Assembly: GCF_000716675.1 (NCBI RefSeq)
Contig: NZ_JNXT01000034.1
Location: 24,830-88,829 of the forward strand
Origin: Streptomyces alboflavus
GTDB taxonomy: Bacteria; Actinomycetota; Actinomycetes; Streptomycetales; Streptomycetaceae
Reading direction: 5' to 3'
Length of the DNA: 64,000 bases
A program made the translations under genes and the position numbers. The notes under the pieces are model-generated. The model searched no databases and was not told where the DNA came from. It saw only the letters and a list, made by a program, of their open reading frames with translations. Positions 17,180-24,711 of this stretch are shown one piece after another. How positions within the stretch are numbered: the stretch's first letter is position 1; the number at the start of each line of letters is the position of its first letter.

Positions 17180-18430
17180 TCACCAGACCCTGGTCTGCCC
17201 GCCGGGCGCGAACACCGGGCTCGTCGCCCCGGCCGGGGCCTTCTCCAGGGGTTCGGCGAGCTCCTGGACGGTGGGCCCGACCTGCGCCGCGATCGCGTCG
17301 AGCCGCCCCAGGTCGAAGCCGTAGACACGGGCCGCGTTGCCGCCCGCCATGGCCGCGACCTCGGCCGGGGGCAGGCCCGCGTAGGCGGCGCGCAGGCCCT
17401 CGCGCGAGAAGGGGTGGGTGCCCTCGTCGTGCGGGTAGTCGCTGCCCCACATGATCTTGTCGAGGCCGACGCGGTCGCGCACCGCCGCCTCGTGCGGACG
17501 CATGAAGCTGGCGCCCACGAAGCAGTTGTCCCGCCACACCTCGGAGGGTCCCTTGCCCATGGCCTCGGAGAGCCCGGCGCCGAACTTGGCCTCGGCGGTG
17601 TCCCGGCGCGCGACGGCCGCGACGAGCCGCCCGTGGTAGTAGTCCAGCATGGCGAGCACGCCCGGGATCCAGCCGGAGCCCTGCTCGGTGAGGACCAGCT
17701 TCAGCTCGGGGTGGCGCCGGAACGCGCCGCCGAACATCAGGTGCCACAGCGCCCGGTGGGAGAACCACGTCGTCTCCACCATGAACACCGCGCGCGCGGC
17801 GGGCTCGTCGCCGAGCGGCGGCGAGGCCGAGCCCGCGTGGTGGTTCACGGGCACGCCCAGCTCCGCGCAGACCGCCCACAGCGGGTCGTACGTCTGCGAG
17901 TACAGCTCGGGCAGGCCGGACCCCGGCGGCGTGCCGGGCACGAGGACCCCGCCGGTGAGGCCCGCGTCGACGCACCGGCGGACCTCCCTGACGGCCTCCT
18001 CGACGTCGTTGAGCAGGATCTGGAAGACGCCCGCCCGGCGCCCGGGTGCCGCCGCGCAGAAGTCCGCGAGCCAGCGGTTGTGGGCGCGCAGTCCGGCCCA
18101 GCGCTGCTCGTACTCCTGCCGGGTCGGCGCCGGGGCCATCAGGGACGCCGACGGGAAGAACGGCGGGATGGTGTTGGGGAACACCACTTCGGCGACGATG
18201 CCGTCGGCCTCCAGCTCGGCGACACGGCGCTCGGAGTTCCAGTTGCGGTCGGCGGTGTCGGCGAGCAGGTCCTCGTACGGATTGACGTAGGTGGCCGCCC
18301 AGGCGTCGAAGGCGTCGTGGTGGCGGGCGGCCAGGTAGGGCCTGTAGTCGAGGAGGTCGGCGCCCGCGTGGCAGTCGGCGGAGATGACGGTGTAGCGGTC
18401 GGTGTCGGCGTACGTCCTTGCGTCGGTCAT
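17180..18430 (-). CDS. Amidohydrolase family 2 protein (TIM-barrel hydrolase/decarboxylase)
   Basis: A 416-residue protein of the ACMSD-like amidohydrolase superfamily. SADCHAG near residue 18 supplies a metal-binding His, WFSHRALWHLMFGG and LTEQGSGW are typical barrel strands, and MWGSDYPHDEGTHP (around residue 335) carries the C-terminal metal/catalytic Asp. Members hydrolyse or decarboxylate aromatic and keto acids. It is the last gene of a four-gene operon and overlaps its paralog by four bases; the two may form a heteromer or act on successive intermediates. Exact substrate unknown. Confidence 0.82.
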   Translation of the reverse strand: MTDARTYADTDRYTVISADCHAGADLLDYRPYLAARHHDAFDAWAATYVNPYEDLLADTADRNWNSERRVAELEADGIVAEVVFPNTIPPFFPSASLMAPAPTRQEYEQRWAGLRAHNRWLADFCAAAPGRRAGVFQILLNDVEEAVREVRRCVDAGLTGGVLVPGTPPGSGLPELYSQTYDPLWAVCAELGVPVNHHAGSASPPLGDEPAARAVFMVETTWFSHRALWHLMFGGAFRRHPELKLVLTEQGSGWIPGVLAMLDYYHGRLVAAVARRDTAEAKFGAGLSEAMGKGPSEVWRDNCFVGASFMRPHEAAVRDRVGLDKIMWGSDYPHDEGTHPFSREGLRAAYAGLPPAEVAAMAGGNAARVYGFDLGRLDAIAAQVGPTVQELAEPLEKAPAGATSPVFAPGGQTRVW

Positions 18431-19743
18431 GGGGTCACCCCGAGCGTCGGGAAGTCGTGGCCGGTCAGCCAGTGGCGGCCCGTCTCGCGCGAGCGGGCCC
18501 AGGAGGCCTCGACGGCGCACTGGTCGGGGTCCTGGCCGAGGTCGGCGGGGGTCGGGCCGATGCGGCGGGCCAGCGGGGCGAGCTTCGCCGTGTCGAAGCC
18601 GAAGACCTCTGCGGCGGCGAGGCCCAGCATGCGGCGGGTCTCGGCGACGGGGATGTCGTGGAAGGTCCTCGCGAGCCATCCGCGGGTGTCGGGCCAGGTG
18701 CCCTCGGGGTGCGGGAAGTCGCTGCCCCAGAGGATGTTGTCGACGCCGATCTCGTAGCGCTGGGCCAGCTCGCGGCGCTTGGTGTTGGTGGCGCAGACGA
18801 AGATCTGCCGGTCCAGGTACTCGTGCGGCGGGCGCTTCAGCTCGGCGAACGGCGACAGCTTCTTGCCGCCGTGCGCGCCCAGGTAGAGCCGGTCCATGAA
18901 CCACAGCAGGTTCGGCAGCCACCAGCAGCCCGACTCCGCGACCCCGAACCTCAGCCCCGGGTGCCGCTCGAAGACCCCGGACCAGAGCAGGAACCACAGG
19001 GGGCGTGCGGGCCACCAGGTCACTTCGGAGACGTAGATGCCGAGGTGGTCGCCGTACTCGTCGCGCGGCGCCGCCCCGGAGTGGGTGAGCACGGGCATCG
19101 CGCACTCGGCGGCCGCGGCCCATACGGGGTCGTAACGCCGGTCGTGGTAGGGCGCCTTGTCGACCCACATGGAGGGGATCATCAGGGCGCCGAGGCCCGA
19201 CTCCTTGGCGCGGTGGATCTCGGCGACGACCCGGTCGACCTCGCCGGTGACGGGCAGCAGGGCGACGCCGCAGTGCCGTTCGGGGTTCCCCGACACGAAG
19301 TCGGCGAGCCAGCGGTTGTGCGCCTGGGCGCCCGCCATGCCGAGTGCGGGGTCCTGGTCCCCGGAGAGGCCGAGGCCCACTCCGAAGGGCGCGGCGGTGC
19401 GGCTGTCCACGGCGTCGGCGTCCGGGAAGACGACCTCCGCGGCCACCCCGTCGCCGTCCAGCTCCTTGAGCCGCTGCGCGGGGTCCCAGCCGCCCTTCAG
19501 GCCTTCCTCGTTGTCGCTGAACCAGCGGTCGGCGAAGGCCTCGTTGCGGATGCCGAGCCGGGTCATCTCCTCGCGGCGCCGCTCGCGCCCGCCGAGGAAC
19601 TCGTCGAAGTCCCGGTGGAACCGGGCGTCCAGGTAGGGCCGGTACTCCTCGGTGGGCAGACCGGCGTGGCAGTCGGAGGAGACGATCAAGTAGGGCTCTT
19701 CGAAGCCCTGTCGGGGTTCTTCGGTGTCGTGCGGGTCCGTCAT
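18427..19743 (-). CDS. Amidohydrolase family 2 protein, paralog
   Basis: A 438-residue paralog of the next gene with the same landmarks: VSSDCHAGLPTEEYRPYL near residue 26, AEVVFPDADAV, RFGVAESGCWWLPN and LWGSDFPHPEGTWP around residue 368. It starts with an extra acidic N-terminus (MTDPHDTEEPRQ). Stop and next start overlap as ATGA, and the upstream SDR ends ten bases away, so it is in the middle of the operon. The pair differs mainly in loops around the barrel mouth, which suggests different substrates. Confidence 0.82.
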   Translation of the reverse strand: MTDPHDTEEPRQGFEEPYLIVSSDCHAGLPTEEYRPYLDARFHRDFDEFLGGRERRREEMTRLGIRNEAFADRWFSDNEEGLKGGWDPAQRLKELDGDGVAAEVVFPDADAVDSRTAAPFGVGLGLSGDQDPALGMAGAQAHNRWLADFVSGNPERHCGVALLPVTGEVDRVVAEIHRAKESGLGALMIPSMWVDKAPYHDRRYDPVWAAAAECAMPVLTHSGAAPRDEYGDHLGIYVSEVTWWPARPLWFLLWSGVFERHPGLRFGVAESGCWWLPNLLWFMDRLYLGAHGGKKLSPFAELKRPPHEYLDRQIFVCATNTKRRELAQRYEIGVDNILWGSDFPHPEGTWPDTRGWLARTFHDIPVAETRRMLGLAAAEVFGFDTAKLAPLARRIGPTPADLGQDPDQCAVEASWARSRETGRHWLTGHDFPTLGVTP

Positions 19744-19753
19744 GGCGGCTCCC

Positions 19754-20638
19754 TCAGTCCAGGATGAAGCTCTCCAGGTACGACGGGTCGGTCCGGCCGA
19801 GCATCGACTGCGCGCGGGCCCGGATCTGCCGGTCGCTGTGCTCGCTCGCGGGCAGCAGCCAGAAGCGGCCCGCGACGACGCCCTCGGCCACCAGGTCCGC
19901 GACGTCCTCCACGGGCGTGAACGCGACCTCCTGCCCGGCCTCGCGCATGGCCGCCTCCCACTGGCCGAGGGTGCGGTAGGGCGTCCTGCGGGGGCGGGAC
20001 TTGGCGTACCGCTCGGGGCGGTTGCGGTGCGACTCCCACAGGCCGGTGCGCAGCATGTGCGGCCCGGGGAAGAGCACGGAGGCGCCCACGCGCGCGCGTG
20101 CGGCCTTCAGGTGCGCGTACAGGGACTCCGTCATCGTCACGACGGCCGCCTTGGTGACCGCGTACACGGACGCCGTCGGCAGCGGCGCGATACCGCCGTC
20201 CCCGGAGGAGGTGTTGACGACGTGGCCCTCCTCGCCGCCCGCGAGCATGCGTGGCACGAACGCCTGGATGCCGTGGAAGACGCCCCACACGTTGACTTCG
20301 AAGGCCCACTTCCAGTCGTTCGGATCGTGCTCCCACATCCGGCCCTCCGCGCCGGAGCCGACCCCGGCGTTGTTGCACAGGACGTGCACGGCGCCGAACC
20401 GGTCGTACGTGTCGTCGGCGAGCGCGACGACCTGCTCGCGCACGCCGACGTCGACCACGCGCGCGTGCACGCGCGCGCCGTCGGCACGCAGTCCGGCCGC
20501 CGCCTTCTCCAGGGCGTCCGCCTCGACGTCGGCGAGCACGACGGTGAGTCCGTCCGCCGCGAACCGCCGTGCGAGGGCGAGCCCGACGCCGCTCGCCGCA
20601 CCCGTGACGACGGCGACCTGCCCCCGGCGCAGCTCCAT
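19754..20638 (-). CDS. Short-chain dehydrogenase/reductase
   Basis: A 294-residue classical SDR with all catalytic landmarks: TGAASGVG (residues 13-20), NNAG, a catalytic Ser in NTSSGDGG and YAVTK. The C-terminal extension of about 50 residues after the catalytic core is longer than in minimal SDRs and could shape substrate binding or oligomer contacts. It would oxidise an alcohol or reduce a ketone in the pathway of this operon. One base separates it from the upstream decarboxylase-like gene's stop. Confidence 0.88.
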   Translation of the reverse strand: MELRRGQVAVVTGAASGVGLALARRFAADGLTVVLADVEADALEKAAAGLRADGARVHARVVDVGVREQVVALADDTYDRFGAVHVLCNNAGVGSGAEGRMWEHDPNDWKWAFEVNVWGVFHGIQAFVPRMLAGGEEGHVVNTSSGDGGIAPLPTASVYAVTKAAVVTMTESLYAHLKAARARVGASVLFPGPHMLRTGLWESHRNRPERYAKSRPRRTPYRTLGQWEAAMREAGQEVAFTPVEDVADLVAEGVVAGRFWLLPASEHSDRQIRARAQSMLGRTDPSYLESFILD

Positions 20639-20639
20639 G

Positions 20640-21437
20640 TCAGACGCTCCCCTCGGGCGGGCCGTCCAGGATCTGCCGCGGGTCGTCGTAGCGCTGGTGG
20701 ATGTAGGGCAGCAGGGCCTGCGCGTCGACGCGCTCCACCACCCTGCCCCGCTGGTCGCTGGTCTTCTCGCCGATGGTCAGCTCCACCAGGCGGCGCACGG
20801 GCAGGTCCGCCACCGGGTCGTACATCGACTCGCGAAGCACCACGTCCCCGGTGACGCTCTCCAGCCTGCGGACCCGCTCCTCGCGCACGCAGTGCACGAG
20901 CACCGGGTCCGCGTCGAAGCCCGAACCGTCCACCGCGGGCAGGAACTTGAAGTAGAAGTCGGTCTTCCGCGCGGGCTCCGGCAGCGGCAGGCTCCCGCTC
21001 ACGGCGCCGCGCACCTCCACGAACGCGATGCCGTGCCGGGCCATGGCGGCCCGCACCACCAGGCCGTCGCGCTCGACGGTGACGTCGCCCAGCTTCTTGG
21101 GCTCGCCGAAGACCTCACGGCCGCCGGTCAGGGCGCGCTCGTGCGTCATCGGCATCACCAGCGGATACCAGCCCGCCACGCCGCCGTGCTCCGCCGCGAC
21201 GGCCACCGAACCCGCGCCCAGCGGATACCCGGCGAGCTCGACCCTGCTGATGTTGGCCCGCACCAGGGGGCGGCCCGCGGGCTTCAGGGGCGGTGGCAGG
21301 ACCGCCGCCACCACGTCCGGGTCGCTCTCCCACACGGCCACCACTCCCGTGGACCAGATGTCGGGGAGCCTGGTGTGCGCGGTGCGCGTCGCGGCCATTT
21401 CGGCCTCGGTGCGCGCGCCGTAGCGTACGCGTGCCAT
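20640..21437 (-). CDS. Acetoacetate decarboxylase family protein
   Basis: A 265-residue protein of the ADC-like fold. FGEPKKLGDVTVERDG (about residues 108-123) carries the Lys-Lys pair in which the Schiff-base Lys is found in true acetoacetate decarboxylases, and YPLVMPMTHERALTGG precedes it. It is the first gene of the operon, facing the TetR gene. Members decarboxylate beta-keto acids or act as aldolase/dehydratases. ATG 21437 is preceded by GAAGGGTGG. Confidence 0.8.
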   Translation of the reverse strand: MARVRYGARTEAEMAATRTAHTRLPDIWSTGVVAVWESDPDVVAAVLPPPLKPAGRPLVRANISRVELAGYPLGAGSVAVAAEHGGVAGWYPLVMPMTHERALTGGREVFGEPKKLGDVTVERDGLVVRAAMARHGIAFVEVRGAVSGSLPLPEPARKTDFYFKFLPAVDGSGFDADPVLVHCVREERVRRLESVTGDVVLRESMYDPVADLPVRRLVELTIGEKTSDQRGRVVERVDAQALLPYIHQRYDDPRQILDGPPEGSV

Positions 21438-21484
21438 GCCGTACCACCCTTCGCCGACGGACTGTCAGATACTTGCGGCGGTTC

Positions 21485-21499
21485 TGTAACACAGTTACA
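21485..21499. promoter_or_regulatory. TetR-type operator, TGTAAC-ACA-GTTACA
   Basis: A perfect 15-bp palindrome with a three-base centre in the 71-bp gap between the divergent decarboxylase-like gene and the TetR gene, nine bases before the TetR start. Size, symmetry and position are what an autoregulated TetR repressor controlling both directions would use. It is AT-rich against its surroundings. Confidence 0.7.
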
Positions 21500-21508
21500 A
21501 CAGGAGCC

Positions 21509-22192
21509 GTGAAGGGTAAAGAGACGCGTGCGCATCTGGACCGGGAACAGGTCCTCGCCGCCGCCGCGGGCCTCGTCAAGCAGCACGGCCCCGACGCCCT
21601 GACCATGCGCAAGCTCGCGGCCGAGCTCGGCACGGCCGTCACCTCGATCTACTGGCACGTCGGCAACCGCGAGCAGCTCCTGGACGCCCTCGTCGAGCGC
21701 ACCGTCGCCGACCTCGGCGAGATCCGCCCCACCGGCGCCACGCCCGCCCGGCGCATCACGTCCGTGGCGCGCGCCCTGCGCCGCCTCCTTCGCGACCATC
21801 CGCACCTCATCGCGATGGTCCACGAACGCGGCCTGACGGAGCGGATGTTCCTGCCCGCGCAGCGGGCCCTGGTGCACGAGGTGCACGCGGCCGGGCTGCG
21901 CGGCGCCCGGGCCGCCGACGCCGTGCGCGCCGTCCAGGTCCATGTCGTCGGTCACGTCCTGGTCGAGCGCAACCGCGAGCGGGCGCCGGTGCAGCGCCCC
22001 GGCGAGCAGGAGCTGTGGGACGCGCGGGCCGCCGAGCAGGACCCGGCCCTCGCCCGCGCCCTCGCCCGGCCGCCGGACACGGAGCGGCTGTTCACGCTGT
22101 CGGTGCGGGCGCTGGTGGCGGGGTTGCTCGAACCCTCCGCCGGGGACTGCCCGAACCCCCCTCCGTCGGCTGACGGTCCGTCGCCGTCCTGA
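21509..22192 (+). CDS. TetR family transcriptional regulator
   Basis: A 227-residue repressor-type protein. The N-terminal HTH is clear (LTMRKLAAELGTAVTSIYWH around residues 31-50) followed by NREQLLDALVE; the C-terminal ligand domain (residues 70-210) matches the TetR_C pattern with LRDHPHLIAMVHERGL. GTG 21509 is chosen because CAGGAG lies just upstream and the HTH then starts at the normal distance from the N-terminus. It is divergent from the amidohydrolase operon and the palindrome at 21485-21499 is its likely operator; the ligand is probably an operon substrate. Confidence 0.88.
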   Translation: MKGKETRAHLDREQVLAAAAGLVKQHGPDALTMRKLAAELGTAVTSIYWHVGNREQLLDALVERTVADLGEIRPTGATPARRITSVARALRRLLRDHPHLIAMVHERGLTERMFLPAQRALVHEVHAAGLRGARAADAVRAVQVHVVGHVLVERNRERAPVQRPGEQELWDARAAEQDPALARALARPPDTERLFTLSVRALVAGLLEPSAGDCPNPPPSADGPSPS

Positions 22193-22277
22193 AAGGTGGC
22201 TGATTCCGCCCCTCGAAGGTGACTGCCCCCCGGCCCTGGGACCTGACTGTCAGTCGCGGCCCGTATCCTCATGGACC

Positions 22278-23396
22278 ATGCTCGAAGACCGCACGACCGC
22301 ATCGCCGACGGCGCCGACCGTCCCTTCGGCGACTCCGGCGACGCACGCGACTCCGGCGCCGACCGCCGCGACCGCGCCGGGGTCCGAGACCCCCTGGCCG
22401 ACGGCCTACCCCTCCGGGTACGCGGTCGTCGACGTCGAGACCACCGGCCTGTCCAGAGACGACCGGATCATCTCGGCCGCGGTCTACCGCCTGGACGCCC
22501 GCGGCGAGGTCGAGGACCACTGGTACACGCTGGTGAACCCGCAGCGCGACCCCGGCCCGGTCTGGATCCACGGTCTGACGAGCGACAAGCTGGCCGACGC
22601 CCCGCTCTTCGCGGACATCGCCGAGGAGTTCGCGACCCGCCTCGCGGACCGCGTCCTCGTCGCGCACAACGCCGTCTTCGACTGGTCGATGATCGCCAGG
22701 GAGTACGCCCGCGCGGAGCGCACCGCCCCCGTCCGGCAGCGCCTGTGCACCATCGCGCTCTCCAAGGAGCTCGGCCTGCCGCTGCCCAACCACAAGCTGG
22801 AGTCCCTCGCCGCCCACTTCGGCGTGGTCCAGCGCCAGGCCCACCACGCCCTCGACGACGCCCGGGTCCTCGCCGAGGCGTTCCGGCCGAGCCTGCGCGC
22901 GGCGGCGAGCGACGGGGTGCGGCTGCCGCTCCTGGAGTGCCGCCCGCTCACCGAGTGGTCGGACGGCGGCGCCCGCGTCGGCCGCCAGGGCGGGCCCGCC
23001 ACCGGCTCCTCCACATCGTCGTTCTCGGCGTACTCCTCGTACCAGTCCGGCAGTTGGCGCCCCTCCCGCAAGCGCCCCGCCTGCCCGTTCCCGAACCCCG
23101 GGCGGTGGGAGGACGGCAAGCCGCTCAAGCAAGGCATGCGCGTCGCCTTCTCCGGGGACACCTCCGTGGACCGCGAGCTCCTGGAGGACCGGGCGTTCGA
23201 GGCGGGCCTGCACATCGCGACGAGCGTGTCGCGGCTGACGAGCCTCCTCGTCACGAACGACCCGGACTCCGGCACGTCGAAGACGACGAAGGCCCGGGCG
23301 TACGGCACTCCGGTCATCGACGAGGCGGCCTTCGGCCAGCTCCTCCAGGACGTGGCCCCGGCGGAGACCCCGGCAGGAACCCCGGGAGAAAGGTGA
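22278..23396 (+). CDS. DEDDh 3'-5' exonuclease with BRCT domain (DnaQ-like)
   Basis: A 372-residue protein. After a Thr/Ala/Pro-rich N-terminal stretch, the exonuclease domain spans about residues 48-215: motif I DVETTGL, motif II VAHNAVFDWSMIA, motif III HHALDDARVLAE. A Ser-rich linker leads to a BRCT domain (about residues 285-360, MRVAFSGDTSVDRELLEDR). The domain combination suggests a DNA repair or replication-associated nuclease rather than the polymerase III epsilon subunit. A -10-like TATCCT lies eight bases before the ATG, so the transcript may be leaderless. Confidence 0.88.
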   Translation: MLEDRTTASPTAPTVPSATPATHATPAPTAATAPGSETPWPTAYPSGYAVVDVETTGLSRDDRIISAAVYRLDARGEVEDHWYTLVNPQRDPGPVWIHGLTSDKLADAPLFADIAEEFATRLADRVLVAHNAVFDWSMIAREYARAERTAPVRQRLCTIALSKELGLPLPNHKLESLAAHFGVVQRQAHHALDDARVLAEAFRPSLRAAASDGVRLPLLECRPLTEWSDGGARVGRQGGPATGSSTSSFSAYSSYQSGSWRPSRKRPACPFPNPGRWEDGKPLKQGMRVAFSGDTSVDRELLEDRAFEAGLHIATSVSRLTSLLVTNDPDSGTSKTTKARAYGTPVIDEAAFGQLLQDVAPAETPAGTPGER

Positions 23397-23489
23397 CCGC
23401 CACACGGTCCGCGTCAGACGGGTGATTGCCGGGCGACTCGCCCGTCCGCCGCTCGCCGCGCGCCGCCGCCGCGTCCCACTCTGTGGCGC

Positions 23490-23723
23490 ATGGCACGTTG
23501 TGAGGTCTGCGGAAACGACTACGGCATGTCCTTCGAGGTGCACGCGCAGGGCGCGGTGCACGTCTTCGGCTGCTTCGCCTGCGCCATCCACCGCATGGCG
23601 CCCATCTGCGAGCACTGCCGGTGCCGCATCATCGGGCAGGGCGTCGAGGTCGAGGGCCACTGGTACTGCGGGGCGCACTGCGCCCGCGCGGAGGGGCGGG
23701 TGGGGATCGTCGACAGGGTGTGA
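23490..23723 (+). CDS. Small Cys-rich, probable zinc-ribbon protein
   Basis: A 77-residue protein with repeated Cys pairs: CEVC at residue 4, CFAC, CEHCRC, and CGAHC near the C-terminus, arranged like two treble-clef or LIM-like zinc fingers (the second with GHWYCGAHCARA). I know no function; similar small proteins are widespread in Streptomyces. The ATG at 23490 lacks a strong ribosome binding site but the Cys pattern and codon bias support it. Confidence 0.7.
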   Translation: MARCEVCGNDYGMSFEVHAQGAVHVFGCFACAIHRMAPICEHCRCRIIGQGVEVEGHWYCGAHCARAEGRVGIVDRV

Positions 23724-23773
23724 GCGGGGGCCCTCCCGTCGGGGGCTTTCCCGCGCGGGGTAACGTCGAAGCC

Positions 23774-24598
23774 GTGTACCGCTTCCTCCTGACCCGCCAA
23801 TGGGTGATCCTCACCCTCGTCGGCCTCGTCCTCATCCCCGTGATGATCGAGCTGGGCTTCTGGCAGCTGCACCGCCACGAGAAGCGCGTGGCGCACAACG
23901 GGAAGATCAGCAGGGCGCTGGACGCCGCGCCGGTCCCCGCCGAGCGGCTGACCGCCCCGGGCCGTGACGTACCGGACTCCGCGGTCTACCGCCGGGTGAC
24001 GGCCAAGGGCACCTTCGCCCCCGAGGACGAGGTCGTCGTGCGCCGCCGCACCAACTCCGACGACGAGGTCGGCTTCCACGTCCTGACCCCGTTCGTCCTC
24101 GACGACGGCAAGGTGCTGCTCGTCAACCGCGGCTGGATCCCGGCGGACGGCCCCCAGACCGCCTTCCCGAAGATCCCCGCGCCGCCCCGCGGCGAGATCA
24201 CCGTCACCGGCCGCCTCATGGGCGACGAGACGTCCGCGGCCAGCGGCATCAAGGACGTCCGCGGGCTGCCCGACCGCCAGATCATGCTGATCAGCAGCGG
24301 GCAGCAGGCACACGCCCTGGGCAAGAAGGTGCTCGGCGGCTACGTCGAGCTGACCGCGCCGCGCCACGGCGACTCCCCCCAACTCCTCGCCGAGCCCGAC
24401 CACAGCGGGATCGGCGCGCACATGGCGTACGCCGTGCAGTGGTGGCTGTTCGCCGCCGGGGTGCCCGCGGGCTGGATCGTGCTGGTCCGGCGCGAGCGCA
24501 AGGACCGCATCGAGACGGCGGCGCGGGCGGCGGCGGAGGAGTCCGAGAAGCCCGACCAGGGCGAGACGGCCGACCAGGCTTCCCCCGCGACGGCCTGA
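23774..24598 (+). CDS. SURF1 family protein (cytochrome oxidase assembly)
   Basis: A 274-residue protein with SURF1 topology: an N-terminal helix (residues about 7-27, ILTLVGLVLIPVMIELGFWQ), a large extracytoplasmic domain with VLLVNRGWIPA, and a C-terminal helix (QWWLFAAGVPAGWIVLV) followed by a charged tail. SURF1/Shy1 aids heme a insertion into cytochrome aa3 oxidase. The GTG start has a -10-like TAACGT seven bases ahead and no ribosome binding site, so translation may be leaderless. Confidence 0.9.
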   Translation: MYRFLLTRQWVILTLVGLVLIPVMIELGFWQLHRHEKRVAHNGKISRALDAAPVPAERLTAPGRDVPDSAVYRRVTAKGTFAPEDEVVVRRRTNSDDEVGFHVLTPFVLDDGKVLLVNRGWIPADGPQTAFPKIPAPPRGEITVTGRLMGDETSAASGIKDVRGLPDRQIMLISSGQQAHALGKKVLGGYVELTAPRHGDSPQLLAEPDHSGIGAHMAYAVQWWLFAAGVPAGWIVLVRRERKDRIETAARAAAEESEKPDQGETADQASPATA

Positions 24599-24614
24599 GC
24601 CGCGGTCCCACCGC

Positions 24615-24658
24615 GCGGCCCGCCCGGTGCGGCAGAGGCAGCACCGCGTCCGGGCCGC
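24615..24658 (+). terminator. Terminator after the SURF1 gene
   Basis: GCGGCCCG (24615-24622) pairs with CGGGCCGC (24651-24658), and an inner CGGTGC/GCACCG (24625-24630, 24641-24646) extends the stem around a 10-base loop. It begins 17 bases after the stop. Confidence 0.7.
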
Positions 24659-24711
24659 CCCGTCCCCCCGGTCCCGGATTGCCACACCACCGAACCGGGA
24701 AACCGTCACCC

